Shown piece after piece: positions 33,131 to 33,834 of a stretch of DNA of 33,834 bases. Positions within the stretch are counted from its first letter, which is position 1; every line of letters starts with the position of its first letter. The stretch is taken from assembly GCA_022797535.1 (NCBI GenBank), contig JAAWKU010000024.1, forward strand, positions 1 to 33,834. Reading direction: 5' to 3'. This DNA comes from Lachnospiraceae bacterium. GTDB lineage: Bacteria > Bacillota > Clostridia > Lachnospirales > Lachnospiraceae. The position numbers and the translations under genes were made by a program. Below the pieces are notes generated by a model. That model did no database searches. It was not told the DNA's origin and saw only the letters and a program-made list of their open reading frames with translations.

Positions 33131-33834
33131 ATGAAAATCGTGGTATTGGAAAGACACAGCGTGGGTTCCGACGTTCCCGTGCAATATGAGCATCTGGGTG
33201 AGGTAGTCTATTACCGGAATACCACCACGGCTCAGGAGGTCTGCGAGCGGGTGCGGGATGCGGAGATCATTGTGGCCAACAAGGCCCCTCTCAGGGAGGA
33301 AACGCTGAAGCATGCCCCCAATGTCCGGCTGATCTGCGAACTGGCCACCGGCTTTGACAATGTGGATCTGGCTTACTGTAAGAGCCGGGGAATCAAGGTA
33401 TGCAATGTGGTGGACTACTGCTCGGGCATGGTGGCCCAGCACACCTTCACCCTGGCGCTGGCCCTGCTGGAGAAGCTGCCTCACTATGACCAATATGTGA
33501 AGTCCGGGGCCTACAGCGCTCAGGATCGGTTTTCCAATTTCGATCTTCCCTTTCATGAGCTGGAGGGTATGACCTGGGGAATTATGGGCATGGGTAATAT
33601 CGGCCGCCGGGTAGCGCGGATTGCCGCCGCCTTTGGCTGCCGGGTGATCTTTCACTCCGTGACGGGCGTCAGCAGCTGCAGGGACTATCCCCAGGTGGAC
33701 AAGGAGACCCTTTTGAGGGAGAGCGACGTTCTGTCCCTGCATTGCCCTCTGAGCGATCTGACTCGGGGGATCATCGACAGGGAGGCGCTGAGAAAAATGA
33801 AAAAGACTGCGGTTCTGGTCAATGTGGCTCGGGG
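33131..33834 (+). CDS. D-2-hydroxyacid dehydrogenase, NAD(P)-dependent (partial, cut by window end)
   Basis: The first 234 residues are present and the gene runs off the window. The N-terminal substrate domain has EIIVANKAPLREETL and CELATGFDNVDL. The Rossmann nucleotide-binding loop is GMGNIG (Gly153, Gly155, Gly158), and NVARG lies at the end. Such enzymes reversibly reduce 2-keto acids to D-2-hydroxy acids, for example pyruvate to D-lactate or glyoxylate to glycolate. After the second Rossmann strand the sequence is VIFHSVTG rather than the usual Asp, which may favour NADPH over NADH; this is inferred. AAGGAG lies 7 bases before the ATG. Expression may be controlled by the attenuator-like leader upstream. 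Confidence 0.88.
   Translation, partial: MKIVVLERHSVGSDVPVQYEHLGEVVYYRNTTTAQEVCERVRDAEIIVANKAPLREETLKHAPNVRLICELATGFDNVDLAYCKSRGIKVCNVVDYCSGMVAQHTFTLALALLEKLPHYDQYVKSGAYSAQDRFSNFDLPFHELEGMTWGIMGMGNIGRRVARIAAAFGCRVIFHSVTGVSSCRDYPQVDKETLLRESDVLSLHCPLSDLTRGIIDREALRKMKKTAVLVNVAR

Overview
The window looks like the chromosome of a gut-type Lachnospiraceae (Clostridia). Genes are GC-rich, while promoters are AT-rich with near-consensus sigma-A boxes. Ribosome binding sites are strong (AAAGGAGG type), several starts are TTG or GTG, lipoprotein signal peptides are Gram-positive in style, and ABC sugar importers lack their own ATPase. The organism is inferred from gene content and style, not from a marker gene.

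Region 1 (1-6883) holds envelope-type genes. An amino-acid-type ABC binding lipoprotein (117-920) is followed by a polytopic DUF6020-like membrane protein. Facing them is a minus-strand operon: a polytopic membrane protein, a coding-looking 3' tail in another frame, a helical-repeat protein of unknown function and a GT-C-like membrane protein. The operon reads from a strong promoter at 6926-6954.

Region 2 (7051-27542) is a carbohydrate-utilisation locus whose best substrate guess is beta-mannan or mannooligosaccharides. It opens with a secreted SGNH esterase lipoprotein that has its own promoter. After an AT-rich 448-bp control region comes one long co-directional operon: a GH26 lipoprotein with an N-terminal CBM35-like module, YesL (DUF624), a ~1005-aa solute-binding protein fused to carbohydrate-binding-like modules, two permeases, an NHL-propeller/TPR membrane protein, a YIP1-like membrane protein, a DUF5696 protein, two more permeases, a binding-module-only lipoprotein with three ~120-aa repeats, a second solute-binding lipoprotein and a cytoplasmic GH130 phosphorylase. 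A clear intrinsic terminator closes it. The proposed logic is cutting and deacetylation at the surface, capture by CBM-rich proteins, import, then phosphorolysis to mannose-1-phosphate. No ATPase, epimerase or second GH130 lies in the window.

Region 3 (27579-30428) has a LacI-type sensor domain fused to a GGDEF domain with no DNA-binding domain, then a NodB-fold deacetylase without a signal peptide, then a bidirectional terminator.

Region 4 (30460-33834) has a small TSCPD-domain gene overlapping murG on the minus strand, two 85-bp direct repeats made of hairpins, a membrane-protein gene that looks cut at its 5' end exactly where the second repeat ends, and a D-2-hydroxyacid dehydrogenase running off the window end. 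The dehydrogenase is preceded by a promoter-then-terminator leader that looks like an attenuator.

The most novel part is the 11279-26352 block. Two importer halves flank, and are co-transcribed with, three membrane-anchored accessory proteins (NHL/TPR, YIP1, DUF5696), as if all worked together on one extracellular glycan.
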